NCBI GenBank assembly: GCA_030665785.1
Contig: DAOUZA010000006.1
Coordinates: 1-33,888 of the forward strand
Origin: Dehalococcoidia bacterium
GTDB lineage: Bacteria > Chloroflexota > Dehalococcoidia > GIF9 > AB-539-J10
DNA length: 33,888 nt
Direction of reading: 5' to 3'
Shown here: in pieces, positions 8,286 through 17,889 of the stretch
Layout of the letters: each line of letters opens with the position of its first letter
Numbering within the stretch: the stretch's first letter is position 1
Translations under genes and position numbers: made by a program
Notes under the pieces: model-generated
What the model was told of the DNA's origin: nothing
Databases searched by the model: none
What the model saw: the letters and a program-made list of their open reading frames with translations, nothing else

Positions 8286-9815
8286 TTGCCCGGGAAATAT
8301 ATACTGGCGCATGACGTAGGGACCGAAGCTAATAAGGCAGTCCTTTTTGATACCGAAGGAAAGATAGTAGGCTTAGATTCTGAAGTCTATGGTGTGAATT
8401 ACCCCAGGCCTGGCTGGGCTGAACAGGACCCTGAAATTTGGTGGAGGGCAATAGTTAATTCTACCAGGAGGGTAATGCGCAAAACCGAGGTCTCTCCAAG
8501 CGATGTTGTCGCCCTCAGTTTGGATGCTATGATGATAACGGCTCTCCCTGTTGATCGCCAGGGGAAAGCTCTTCGCCCTGCAATTATCTGGCTTGATGTC
8601 AGGGCTGGTGAGCAAGCTGATTGGTGCTTAGAAAAGTTTGATTTGATGAAGTTACTTGAAATGGGGATGATTCCTCCTGCCTCTGAGAAGGATGTGATTC
8701 CCAAAATTCTGTGGATTAAGGAGAAAGAGCCGGAAATATTTAATCGCACGTATAAGTTTATAGATGTCAAGGATTACGTCATTTATAAGTGTACTGGGGA
8801 GTTTTGCACGGACTGGAGCTGTGCCTTACTTACCGGCCTGTTCAGCAGTAAAACAAAGACATGGGAAAGTGATGTTATGGATGTTGTTGGGTTGTCTGAG
8901 GGTATGTTCTCCAGGGCGGTGAAGTCCACGGACATAGTTGGTAATTTAACTGCATCTGCAGCGGAGGAGTTAGGATTATCGAAACAAACTAAGGTAATCT
9001 GTGGTTCTGGAGATGCTCCTGCTGTTGCTGTGGGTGCGGGTGCAATCAGGGAAGGTCAGCCCCACCTATATATCGGGTCTTCAGGGTGGATAGCCCTTCA
9101 CATAAAGGAGCCTAGGTTTGATGTTGAGGAAGGGATTGGCAGTATATGTTCCGCTGACCCGGATAAATTATTGCTCATCGGGCAGATGGAAAATGCCGGT
9201 GCTTGCTTGAAATGGTTCAGGGATGAGTTAGGCGGGGAGGAAAAAGATGAAGCAGAGCAGAGGAATAAAAGTGCGTATGAAATTCTTGATGAGCTTGCCA
9301 GCAAGGTTGACCCCGGGGCGGAAAAGCTGCTCTTTATGCCTTGGATGCTTGGTGAGCGATGCCCGGTGATAAATCCCAGTCTGAGGGGAGCGTTTATAAA
9401 TTTGAGCTTCAACCATAGTAAAGGGCATTTGAGTCGGGCTATAATGGAGGGTGTAGCATATAACACAAAGTGGGTATTGGATGGCATAGAGCGGCTGGGT
9501 TTTAACATTGAGTGCCTGAATGCTGCTGGGGGAGGTGCGTTGAGCGAGATATGGCTGCAGATATTTGCCGATGTTTTGGGAAAGAGAATAAGGCAGGTCC
9601 AATCTCCACAGGAGGTTGGTTGTCGTGGTGCGGCATTAATGGCTCTGGTAGGATTGGGGGTTTATAAGGACTTCGATTCTGTGGAGAAACTTGTTCCTTT
9701 AGGAAGGGAGTTTGAGCCGAGAAATGAACACAGGGCTATTTATCAGGAACTTTACCACTCTTTCAAACAACTCTATGAGCAATTAGCCCCTATTTATGGG
9801 CAACTTAATGTATAA
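8286..9815 (+). CDS. FGGY-family carbohydrate kinase (xylulokinase-like)
   Basis: YILAHDVGTEANKAVLFD N-terminal motif, VICGSGDAPAVAVGAG, FGGY-domain AAGGGALSEIWLQIFADVLGKRI; TTG start with GGGGGTGG upstream. Confidence 0.9.
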   Translation: MPGKYILAHDVGTEANKAVLFDTEGKIVGLDSEVYGVNYPRPGWAEQDPEIWWRAIVNSTRRVMRKTEVSPSDVVALSLDAMMITALPVDRQGKALRPAIIWLDVRAGEQADWCLEKFDLMKLLEMGMIPPASEKDVIPKILWIKEKEPEIFNRTYKFIDVKDYVIYKCTGEFCTDWSCALLTGLFSSKTKTWESDVMDVVGLSEGMFSRAVKSTDIVGNLTASAAEELGLSKQTKVICGSGDAPAVAVGAGAIREGQPHLYIGSSGWIALHIKEPRFDVEEGIGSICSADPDKLLLIGQMENAGACLKWFRDELGGEEKDEAEQRNKSAYEILDELASKVDPGAEKLLFMPWMLGERCPVINPSLRGAFINLSFNHSKGHLSRAIMEGVAYNTKWVLDGIERLGFNIECLNAAGGGALSEIWLQIFADVLGKRIRQVQSPQEVGCRGAALMALVGLGVYKDFDSVEKLVPLGREFEPRNEHRAIYQELYHSFKQLYEQLAPIYGQLNV

Positions 9816-9828
9816 AGGAGGTAGTTGA

Positions 9829-11139
9829 ATGAATGAACAAGATATCTTATCACAGCCCGTAGCTTTACCAGAGGGGGTAGACTATGACGAGTATATAATA
9901 GGTACTTACCTGGTTTGCTTCCCGGCGAATATCCCTGTTCCTTTTGGAGCGCAGATACTTGCTATTGAGCAAAGCACGGGAACATGGGTGCCCGTCCCTG
10001 GTGAAACTCCTGAGGTGCGTAGCAAGCACGTTGCTAAGGTCATTGGTGTGTATGAGGTGCCAGATTACGAGTTCAGCGTGCCCTCCTCGGTAGAGACGAG
10101 GAACTACATTGTTCAGACAGCCTATCCCGAGGTCAATATAGGTGAGCAGATACCTATGCTGTTAACCACGGTGGTGGGTAATATTTCCATGGCAGGACAA
10201 ATCAAGCTGGTTGATGTCTATTTCCCTGAGAAATATGTGGCTGGCTTTAAGGGGCCGAAATTCGGGATTCCCGGGGTGAGGGAAAGATTGGGAATTTCGG
10301 GAAGGCCGCTGCTTAACAACATGATAAAGCCATGTACAGGATACACTCCCGAAGTTGGAGTGAGACTGTTCAGGGAAGCTGCACTAGGGGGATGCGATAT
10401 TATCAAGGATGATGAGCTTCTTGCTGATGCTTCTTTTAATGCTGTTGAGAAACGAGTAAAGCTCTATATGGAAGCAGAGCGGCAAGTTTATGAAGAAACA
10501 GGTGAACATACACTGTACACAGTCAATATCAGTGACAAAGTCCCTAAGATTTTTGAAAATGCAAAACGGGCAGTAGAGCTTGGCTGCAATGCGATAATGG
10601 TGAACTACCTTGCTATTGGCCTTCCAGTGCTTCAGGCACTTGCCGAGGACCCTGAGATAAATGTGCCTATTCTTGGTCATATGGACGTGGCTGGTGCAAT
10701 GTACATGTCTCCTTATCATGGGATGAGCTCGCACATCATATTAGGGAAGTTGCCTCGCCTTGCCGGCGCTGACGTCGTTGTTTTTCCTCTCCCCTATGGA
10801 AAAGCTACTGTCATAACGGATAAATTCCTGAATGTTTGGAGGAATTTAACATTTCCGTTTTACCAATTGAAGCCAGTTTTCCCAATGCCAGGCGGTGGCG
10901 TTACACCTTCTATGGTGCCTCAGATAATGAACGACCTGGGGAACGAAGTTGTGGTGGGTGTAGGAGGCGGGATACATGCTCATCCCCAAGGTCCGCGTGC
11001 CGGAGCGAGAGCATTTCGTCAGGCAATTGATGCCACTATGCAAGGTATTTCTCTAACTGAAGCGGCTAAAGAGCATCCTGAATTAGCTACTGCATTACAG
11101 ATTTGGGGTGAACCATTTAAAGGAATTAAAGGACTGTAA
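9829..11139 (+). CDS. RuBisCO-like protein (RLP, form IV type; subgroup not assigned)
   Basis: RuBisCO large-subunit motifs EQSTGTW, VGNIS, NNMIKPCTGYTP, GGCDIIKDDELLAD, YGKATV, GVGGGIHAHPQGPRAGARAFRQA; several active-site residues substituted. Confidence 0.92.
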   Translation: MNEQDILSQPVALPEGVDYDEYIIGTYLVCFPANIPVPFGAQILAIEQSTGTWVPVPGETPEVRSKHVAKVIGVYEVPDYEFSVPSSVETRNYIVQTAYPEVNIGEQIPMLLTTVVGNISMAGQIKLVDVYFPEKYVAGFKGPKFGIPGVRERLGISGRPLLNNMIKPCTGYTPEVGVRLFREAALGGCDIIKDDELLADASFNAVEKRVKLYMEAERQVYEETGEHTLYTVNISDKVPKIFENAKRAVELGCNAIMVNYLAIGLPVLQALAEDPEINVPILGHMDVAGAMYMSPYHGMSSHIILGKLPRLAGADVVVFPLPYGKATVITDKFLNVWRNLTFPFYQLKPVFPMPGGGVTPSMVPQIMNDLGNEVVVGVGGGIHAHPQGPRAGARAFRQAIDATMQGISLTEAAKEHPELATALQIWGEPFKGIKGL

Positions 11140-11150
11140 AGGAGGTAAAT

Positions 11151-12383
11151 ATGGCTAAAGTTACGATCTTGGGTGGGAGTGGGAGTGTAGGGAGTGTAGC
11201 GGCAAAGATAGTTGCTTCCAGCGGAGTTTTTTCGGATGTTGTGATTGCTGATATTAACCTTGAGGAAGCGAAGAAAGTGGCGGGTGAAATTGGCGGAGGT
11301 AATGTTTCTGCGGTCAGGTTTGATGCGAATAGTGCGGAGAGCATAAAAAGTGCCGTTAAAGGTTCTTCTGTGGTACTGAATTGTGTCGGTCCTTTTTACA
11401 GGTTTGGTCCACCGATAATGAAAGCAGTGATAAGCTGTGGAATAAATTACGTTGATATATGTGATGATTTTGATGCTACGGAGAAACTCCTCGATATGGA
11501 TGAGGAAGCTAAAAAAGCTGGAGTTTTAGCACTGATTGGTATGGGAAGTTCCCCAGGGCTGGCTAATGTATTGGTGAGATACTGTGCTGAATCTATGCTG
11601 GACGAGATGGAGTCCGTTGACATTTACCATGCTCATGGAGGGGAGGAAACGGAAGGAGCAGCGGTGGTGAAACACAGAATTCACTCTATGAGGATAAATA
11701 TTCCGATGTTCCTTGATGGCAAGTTTACCACGGTTAGAGTATTTGAGGATAGCGGGAAAGCTTTGGAAGAGGAGGCCGAATTTCAGGATATAGGGACATA
11801 CAATGTCTATGCTTATCCTCATCCCGAGACGATAACACTTCCTAGATTCTTTAAAGGAGTAAAGAGGGTAACCAATCTTGGAACTGTGCTTCCTCCTGGT
11901 TATGCTGAACTTATAAAAGGGGTAGTGAAGTCAGGCATTACTATGGAGGAGGCGATTGAAGTTGGAGGGCAAAGGGTCGTTCCTTTGGAGTTTGCGGTAG
12001 CGTTCATACTTTCTCAAAGAGGAAAAATCATGCAAGAAGCAGGATTAACCGGGCCTGTGGGATGTCTGAAGATAGTGGTGAAAGGATATAAGGATGGTGG
12101 AAAGAATACATATATCTTTTCTACATCTTCAAAGAAGAAAGGAATGGGTGAGGGGACAGGCATTCCTGCAGCACTTGGTGCAATGCTCATGGGAACCGGT
12201 AAACTAAAGGGGAAGGGCGTCTTGCCACCGGAGGGTTGTGTGAACCCAATGGATATGATTGAGCTTTTGCAAACCAAGGTGAAGATGACCGGAGCAATGG
12301 CAGAAGCATCGTTCACCATGGAGCATATTGACCAGAGTGGAAAGTCGAAGAAAGTAGATTTTCTTAAAATGCTGAAAAAGTAA
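11151..12383 (+). CDS. saccharopine dehydrogenase-family NAD(P)-dependent oxidoreductase
   Basis: N-terminal Rossmann motif VTILGGSGSVGSVAAKIVA, VVLNCVGPFYRFG...CGINYVDICDD, ALIGMGSSPGLANVLVRY; AAAGGAGG upstream. Confidence 0.87.
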   Translation: MAKVTILGGSGSVGSVAAKIVASSGVFSDVVIADINLEEAKKVAGEIGGGNVSAVRFDANSAESIKSAVKGSSVVLNCVGPFYRFGPPIMKAVISCGINYVDICDDFDATEKLLDMDEEAKKAGVLALIGMGSSPGLANVLVRYCAESMLDEMESVDIYHAHGGEETEGAAVVKHRIHSMRINIPMFLDGKFTTVRVFEDSGKALEEEAEFQDIGTYNVYAYPHPETITLPRFFKGVKRVTNLGTVLPPGYAELIKGVVKSGITMEEAIEVGGQRVVPLEFAVAFILSQRGKIMQEAGLTGPVGCLKIVVKGYKDGGKNTYIFSTSSKKKGMGEGTGIPAALGAMLMGTGKLKGKGVLPPEGCVNPMDMIELLQTKVKMTGAMAEASFTMEHIDQSGKSKKVDFLKMLKK

Positions 12384-12423
12384 GGGTGATAGGTAAAGCG
12401 GGTAACGAAGATTTTACATCTTT

Positions 12424-12453
12424 CTACAAAATCAAGGTCTCATATTGGCTCAT
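12424..12453 (-). pseudogene. possible 5' remnant of an enoyl-CoA hydratase gene (micro-ORF MSQYETLIL*)
   Basis: Reverse strand AAAGGAGGCGAAAGA-ATG then 9 codons and stop; the peptide resembles enoyl-CoA hydratase N-termini. Confidence 0.3.
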
Positions 12454-12631
12454 TCTTTCGCCTCCTTTACTGTGGAATAGATATTGAAGTTGACATAACT
12501 TAACGGAGAAAATTTAGAAGTCGCAAACAACGCGCTCTGTGTTTTTTGATGACCAAAATGAAAAACTCCTGCTAAGGCACATCTTTAGGGGAAACGGGCA
12601 GGGCGAAGTAACGGTTTAAGCATGTTGCCCC

Positions 12632-12659
12632 TTGATTTTTACACTCTAGCGTGTATAAT
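12632..12659 (+). promoter_or_regulatory. sigma70-type promoter TTGATT-16-TATAAT with ACAC-N6-GTGT dyad in the spacer
   Basis: TTGATT 12632-12637, TATAAT 12654-12659, dyad ACACTCTAGCGTGT 12641-12654. Confidence 0.6.
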
Positions 12660-12667
12660 GTTACTAG

Positions 12668-12898
12668 ATGGCAAAAAAGAAAGCGCGATGGAATAAAGAG
12701 AACATTAAAGAGCTGAGGCGGTATTTGGGGGTGACTCAGGTGAAGATGGCGGAACAACTGGGCACACGTCAGCAGACAATCAGTGAGTGGGAAACCGGGA
12801 TGTATCAACCTCGTGGTGCCTCAGCTACTTTGCTTAACATAGTTGCCGAACGCAACGGCTTTAGGTATAATGTGAGGAAGCACAATGAACCAGATTAA
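12668..12898 (+). CDS. XRE-type helix-turn-helix protein
   Basis: ELRRYLGVTQVKMAEQLGTRQQTISEWETGMYQPRGASATLLNIVA is a Cro/CI HTH. Confidence 0.85.
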   Translation: MAKKKARWNKENIKELRRYLGVTQVKMAEQLGTRQQTISEWETGMYQPRGASATLLNIVAERNGFRYNVRKHNEPD

Positions 12899-13097
12899 AG
12901 TCGGTTGCTGTGGTTTTGCTAAAGGAAGGAAGGAATATTTCCGCCTTCATGGTGGGAGTGATTATCGTCATCAATACACCAACGATGAGCTTATGAAGCT
13001 CTCAAAGATGATTGATGAGGAAGCTTATGTTCTGTTCAATAATATAGCTATGTACGATGATGCTTTGAGGCTTAGGGATTTGGTGGGAGTAAAATAA
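12885..13097 (+). pseudogene. internally deleted DUF72-family gene (N- and C-terminal motifs fused in frame)
   Basis: MNQIKVGCCGFAKGRKEYF (DUF72-like N-terminus) joined to RLHGGSDYRHQYTNDELMKLSKMI...AYVLFNNIAMYDDALRLRDLV (DUF72-like C-terminus) in 70 aa. Confidence 0.55.
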
Positions 13098-13108
13098 ATT
13101 TTTTAGCC

Positions 13109-14431
13109 ATGATTACACGTAAGCGGATAAAAATTCAGGAACAGGAGGTAATTTCAATATGGGAGCGGCTTTTAGAAGAGAAGTTACTTACTGAAGGTAA
13201 GGAGCAGATTTGTGTAATTTATCCTGGGAGGCTTAATAAAGGTAGTGGGCCTGATTTTCGTGATGCTGTAATCATAGCTGGTGATAATAGGTTGATTAAG
13301 GGAGACATAGAGATTCATACACGAGCTAGGGATTGGCATAGCCATGGTCATCATTGCGACCCTGAGTATAATAATGTAATTCTTCATGTAGTTTTATGGA
13401 ATGATAACGGGTATTCTACTTTTACCACGAATGGTAGATTTGTTCCCGTAATCTGTTTGGCTAAATCCTTACAGTATCAAGCTCGATTGATGTTCTACCA
13501 TCAGCTTCCTTGTTTTTGCAGTGGAGAAAAGGGAGAGAGGCAAGATTTGAAGAAGTTATTACAGGATATTGGCGTGATAAGGTTTAAGCAAAGAGTGGAA
13601 ATGTTTAGTAGTAAATTATTAAAGGAGGAAGCAAGCCAGGTGCTTTTTCAGGGCATGATGAGAGCTCTGGGCTATACCAAAAATAAGAGACCTTTTGAGG
13701 AGCTGGCTCGAAAGTCACCTCTTTGGTTGCTTGAGGGAGAGTTAAGGAGAAGTTTGTTGCTAAAGGAAGCCATGCTTTTAGGCATGGCTGGTTTATTGCC
13801 GTCACAGCGGGTATGTAGGGAATTTGTATGTGAAGAGTGGCTAAAAGAGTTGGAACAAACCTGGCATTCATTTGGTCAGGGCGAAACTATGTATCAAGGT
13901 GACTGGTGTCTCACCCACATATACCCCAATAATTCCCCTGTGCGGCGTATCGTAGCTCAAAGCCACCTCCTTCAGCGTTACTGTGAAAGGGGGTTGTTGT
14001 TGAATATACTGGAGTTGGTAGCTGAAGCGCCGTTAACGAAAGAAGCTTATTGGCTGGAAAGCAATTTAATGGTAGTTGGGGATGGATATTGGCTGGACCA
14101 TTTTGATTTCGACAGTGGGTCACGGATCAAAAAGTCGGCTCTTTTAGGACGAGATAAGGCAGGGGAGATTGTGGTAAATGTGATATTGCCATTTACATTT
14201 TCATGGTGGGGAGCTACTGGTGAAACAGAATTACAGCGCAAGGCTCTTCAGCTTTACCTTGAGCATCCCAAGTTAGCCGAAAACGAGATTACATGCCATA
14301 TGGTAAAGCAACTCTTTATGGAACATACTTCAGGTCTCACTGCATGCCAGCAGCAGGGACTGATTCATTTATTTAAGGATTATTGTTGTCAGGCGAAGTG
14401 CTCTGAGTGTCCTCTGGTTACCCGAGGCTGA
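13109..14431 (+). CDS. DUF2851 family protein
   Basis: [41 protein letters not shown]...[32 protein letters not shown]-terminal [11 protein letters not shown]. Confidence 0.8.
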   Translation: MITRKRIKIQEQEVISIWERLLEEKLLTEGKEQICVIYPGRLNKGSGPDFRDAVIIAGDNRLIKGDIEIHTRARDWHSHGHHCDPEYNNVILHVVLWNDNGYSTFTTNGRFVPVICLAKSLQYQARLMFYHQLPCFCSGEKGERQDLKKLLQDIGVIRFKQRVEMFSSKLLKEEASQVLFQGMMRALGYTKNKRPFEELARKSPLWLLEGELRRSLLLKEAMLLGMAGLLPSQRVCREFVCEEWLKELEQTWHSFGQGETMYQGDWCLTHIYPNNSPVRRIVAQSHLLQRYCERGLLLNILELVAEAPLTKEAYWLESNLMVVGDGYWLDHFDFDSGSRIKKSALLGRDKAGEIVVNVILPFTFSWWGATGETELQRKALQLYLEHPKLAENEITCHMVKQLFMEHTSGLTACQQQGLIHLFKDYCCQAKCSECPLVTRG

Positions 14432-15410
14432 GGCTGGGGACTACATCCAAATCATAACTACTAAGATTGCCATTCTGGAAATGATAATAGCCGCAGGCGC
14501 CTACCATGGCGGCATTATCGGTGCACAGATGAGGTGGAGGGACTGAAACAGGTATTGGTGAGGTGTCAAGAAAGCGTTTTGTCAAAAATTTATTGGATGC
14601 CACGCCACCGCTAAGCAAGATTTGCTTTACCGGTAATTCCTCGGCAGCATTGATTGTTTTAGTCACCAGAACATCTATTACTGCTTCCTGGAAGCTTGCG
14701 GCGACATTAGCCACCAACGAGTTATTTCCCAGGACCTGATTCTTCTGGACAAAGTGCCACAAGGCAGTTTTCAGGCCACTGAAGCTGAAATCATGGCTTC
14801 CCTTAAGCCAGGCGCGGGGAAATTGTAGGCAGGGTTTCCCAGAACTAGCTTCCTTCTCGATAATTGGTCCCCCGGGGTAGCCTAATTCCAGGATTCGAGC
14901 TGCTTTATCGAGGGCTTCACCAGCAGCATCGTCGCGAGTTCGCCCCAGTTTTTCAAATTGTCCGTGTCCTTTCATTAACACTAGCTCGCTGTGCCCTCCC
15001 GAGATGATGAGGCAGAGGCACGGAAAGGAAGGTGGTTTCTCTTTATTCAGCCAGTTGGCGTAGATATGTGCTTCAAGGTGGTTAACTCCAGTGAAGGGAA
15101 GGTTTTGGCTTAAGGCAATTGCCTTAGCTACATTGACCCCCACCAATAATGAGCCAGCTAATCCCGGTCCAAAGGTTACTGCGACGCCATCGAGGTCTTG
15201 CCACGATGTTTTAGCTTCAGTGAGCGCCTTTTCAATAACGGGAACAATGGAGAGCATGTGTTGCCTTGAGGCTACTTCGGGCACTATGCCGCCATAGCGA
15301 GCGTGTATTTCTATTTGCGAAGCGACAACGTTGGACAAAATTCTAGTACCGTTTTCTATCACTGCCGCGGCGGTTTCATCGCAGGAAGTTTCAATACCCA
15401 GAATTTTCAT
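14418..15410 (-). CDS. tsaD: tRNA N6-adenosine threonylcarbamoyltransferase TsaD
   Basis: [55 protein letters not shown]; start corrected to the conserved [13 protein letters not shown]. Confidence 0.96.
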   Translation of the reverse strand: MKILGIETSCDETAAAVIENGTRILSNVVASQIEIHARYGGIVPEVASRQHMLSIVPVIEKALTEAKTSWQDLDGVAVTFGPGLAGSLLVGVNVAKAIALSQNLPFTGVNHLEAHIYANWLNKEKPPSFPCLCLIISGGHSELVLMKGHGQFEKLGRTRDDAAGEALDKAARILELGYPGGPIIEKEASSGKPCLQFPRAWLKGSHDFSFSGLKTALWHFVQKNQVLGNNSLVANVAASFQEAVIDVLVTKTINAAEELPVKQILLSGGVASNKFLTKRFLDTSPIPVSVPPPHLCTDNAAMVGACGYYHFQNGNLSSYDLDVVPSLSLG

Positions 15411-15529
15411 GTTTCGTCTTTCGAGAAGCTCTATGTTTATCATATGTTAGCACATAACTGCCCTGGCATTGGAGTTTATCAAACGTTATAATGGAATGGT
15501 TTTAATTCTAAAAGGGGGAGATACAAAGA

Positions 15530-16735
15530 ATGGATTTCAAGCTCGGGGAAAAAGAAGGGGTGCTAAGAAGGGCGATTCGTGAATTTGCCCAAAAGGAGAT
15601 TCCTTCAGAGCATTTTTGTCTTCTTTTAGAGGAAGAAAGCCGTGATGAAGATTGGGAGCTTGCCATGTCTACATCTAAGAAATTAGCCCAGAAGGGGTGG
15701 CTGGTTATGGCATGGCCAAAGGAATATGGCGGGCGAGCGGCTTCCTACTGGGAGCAAATGGTATATGGGGAAGAGTGCGGATACTGGGGAATACCCGGTA
15801 TTTCCATGGGAATAAGCGGTGTGGCTTGGGTGGGACCCTCTCTCATGCAGTTTGGAAACGAAGAACAGAGGAAAAAATACCTCCCCGTGATTGCTTCAGG
15901 AGAACCGGATGGTGTGTGGTGCACTGGATATAGTGAGCCTAATGCTGGTTCTGATTTTGCTAACATTCAGACTCGTGCCATAAGGGATGGGGATGAGTAT
16001 GTTATCAATGGGCAAAAGGTGTGGACTAGCTGTGCTCATCGGGCAAGGTGGTGCTGGCTTGCCGTGAAAACAGACCCAAATGCTCCTAAGAAACACCATG
16101 GCATTAGCATTTTTATCGTAGATATGAAGAGCCCGGGGATTACAGTTAATCCTTTATTAAATTATTATGGTGTTCACATATTTAATGAAGTTTTCTTTGA
16201 CAATGTGAGAGTTTCTGCCTCTAATCTGGTGGGCGAGGAAAATAAGGGGTGGTATCACTTAATGCAGTCGTTAGCTTCTGAGAGGCATAGCATTGGTCCA
16301 GCGCTTTACGGGAGTGTCAGGAGATTGCTGGAAGAGTTGGTAGATTATGCTAAGGAAACTCAGCATGATGGTAAACCTTTGTGTCAAAATCCTGTGGTTC
16401 GCCATATGTTAGCTGATGCCGCTGCTGAAGCGGAGATGCTGAAGCTGTTCAATTACCAGACAACCTGGGAATTAACCCAGGGGATTATCCCCATTTATGG
16501 CTCCTCACGAAATAAAGCTTTTGGCGACCAACTATTGGAGCGGATAAGTATTATCGGGATGAAGCTTATGGGTGCCTACTCCCAGGTTGACCCGTATTCG
16601 AAATGGACTAAGCTTCATGGCATCATCCAAAGGCTGTATTTGCTTTTCCCGGGCATCTCAATTGCTGCTGGGACCGATGAAATTGAGAAGAACGTCATCG
16701 GGCAGTTTAAGCTAGGCTTGCCCAAATCATATTGA
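15530..16735 (+). CDS. acyl-CoA dehydrogenase (first of tandem pair)
   Basis: WCTGYSEPNAGSDFANIQTRA, QKVWTSCAHRA, IAAGTDEIEKNVIGQ. Confidence 0.9.
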   Translation: MDFKLGEKEGVLRRAIREFAQKEIPSEHFCLLLEEESRDEDWELAMSTSKKLAQKGWLVMAWPKEYGGRAASYWEQMVYGEECGYWGIPGISMGISGVAWVGPSLMQFGNEEQRKKYLPVIASGEPDGVWCTGYSEPNAGSDFANIQTRAIRDGDEYVINGQKVWTSCAHRARWCWLAVKTDPNAPKKHHGISIFIVDMKSPGITVNPLLNYYGVHIFNEVFFDNVRVSASNLVGEENKGWYHLMQSLASERHSIGPALYGSVRRLLEELVDYAKETQHDGKPLCQNPVVRHMLADAAAEAEMLKLFNYQTTWELTQGIIPIYGSSRNKAFGDQLLERISIIGMKLMGAYSQVDPYSKWTKLHGIIQRLYLLFPGISIAAGTDEIEKNVIGQFKLGLPKSY

Positions 16736-16748
16736 AATATCAGGGGGT

Positions 16749-17873
16749 ATGATGGATTTTAAGCTTTCAGAAGACCAAGAGATGCTTCGGAGTTTAGCCA
16801 GGGATTTTCTGACAAAGGAGTGCCCCAAGGCCAAAGTCAGGGAACTAGAGGCGGATGAAAAAGGGTATGACCCGCAGATGTGGGAAAGGATGGCTGGGTT
16901 GGGGTGGCTCGGGCTTGTTTTCCCTGAAAACTATGGAGGTACAGGGGCAACTTTCCTGGACTTGGTGCTCCTGATGGAGGAGATAGGAAGGAATATTCTC
17001 CCCGGCCCTTTCTTCTCCACTGCCACCTGTGCTCTGCCAATACTGGAGTATGGGGATGAAGAGCTGAAGGCGAAATTCCTTCCTCAAATAGCAAAGGGGG
17101 CGGCAATTTGGACTTTGGCGTTAATTGAGACACTGGGTGGATATGAAGCTTCGGAGATAAGGACCTCTGCCAGGATAGGAGATGGGCAGTATGTTATCGA
17201 GGGCACTAAGCTTTTTGTTCCCAATGCCAACATAGCAAGTCATTTGTTGATAGCAGCGCAAACCGGTGAGGGTGATAAAGGAATCACAATGTTTATCGTT
17301 GACGCTCACAGCCTGGGCGTGGAGGTAGAGGTAATTCCCACTATAGCCGAGGATAAACAATGTCAGGTGACGTTCACCAAGGTAAAAGTCCCTGAAGGTA
17401 ACGTTCTTGGGAATGTGGGAGGGGGGTGGGATATAGTGGAGTTTATTCTGGATAGAGCAGCTATCTTAAAGTGTGCTGAAGTATGTGGAGGATGCCAGGC
17501 TGTTGTAGAAATGACTAACGCCTACGCTAAAGACAGGGTTCAGTTTGATAAGCCTATTGGTTCGTTCCAGGCAATTCAACATAGGTTGGTTGACATGTTT
17601 GTTAATGTAGAGGGGTTGCAATACTTGGTGTATCAAGCAGCGTGGGAGATAAGCGTTGGTTCTCCATCTAAGCTGCACATCTCCTTGGTCAAGGCGAAGG
17701 CAAGCGAAGTTTACCAGCAGGCTTGCCTTGATGCGATTAGAATTCACGGAGCTACTGGATTTACCAAGGAACATGATGTTGGTCTCTACTTCCGACGTGT
17801 CAAGGCATCGGAGTTTGCCATGGGGGATACCGATTTATGGCGAGAGAGAGTGGCTGTTGAGTTAGGGCTTTGA
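16749..17873 (+). CDS. acyl-CoA dehydrogenase (second of tandem pair, atypical C-terminus)
   Basis: MMDFKLSEDQEMLRSLARDFLTKECP...GWLGLVFPENYGGTGATFLDLVLLMEEIGR; C-terminal ASEFAMGDTDLWRERVA. Confidence 0.87.
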   Translation: MMDFKLSEDQEMLRSLARDFLTKECPKAKVRELEADEKGYDPQMWERMAGLGWLGLVFPENYGGTGATFLDLVLLMEEIGRNILPGPFFSTATCALPILEYGDEELKAKFLPQIAKGAAIWTLALIETLGGYEASEIRTSARIGDGQYVIEGTKLFVPNANIASHLLIAAQTGEGDKGITMFIVDAHSLGVEVEVIPTIAEDKQCQVTFTKVKVPEGNVLGNVGGGWDIVEFILDRAAILKCAEVCGGCQAVVEMTNAYAKDRVQFDKPIGSFQAIQHRLVDMFVNVEGLQYLVYQAAWEISVGSPSKLHISLVKAKASEVYQQACLDAIRIHGATGFTKEHDVGLYFRRVKASEFAMGDTDLWRERVAVELGL

Positions 17874-17889
17874 AAGTTAGGAGAGTATA

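Noticed and set aside
9829-11139. Calling the RLP a carboxylating RuBisCO
   Set aside because: By-eye alignment shows loss of the K177, H327 and S379 equivalents and apparently H294/R295; no phosphoribulokinase or AMP-pathway genes in the window.
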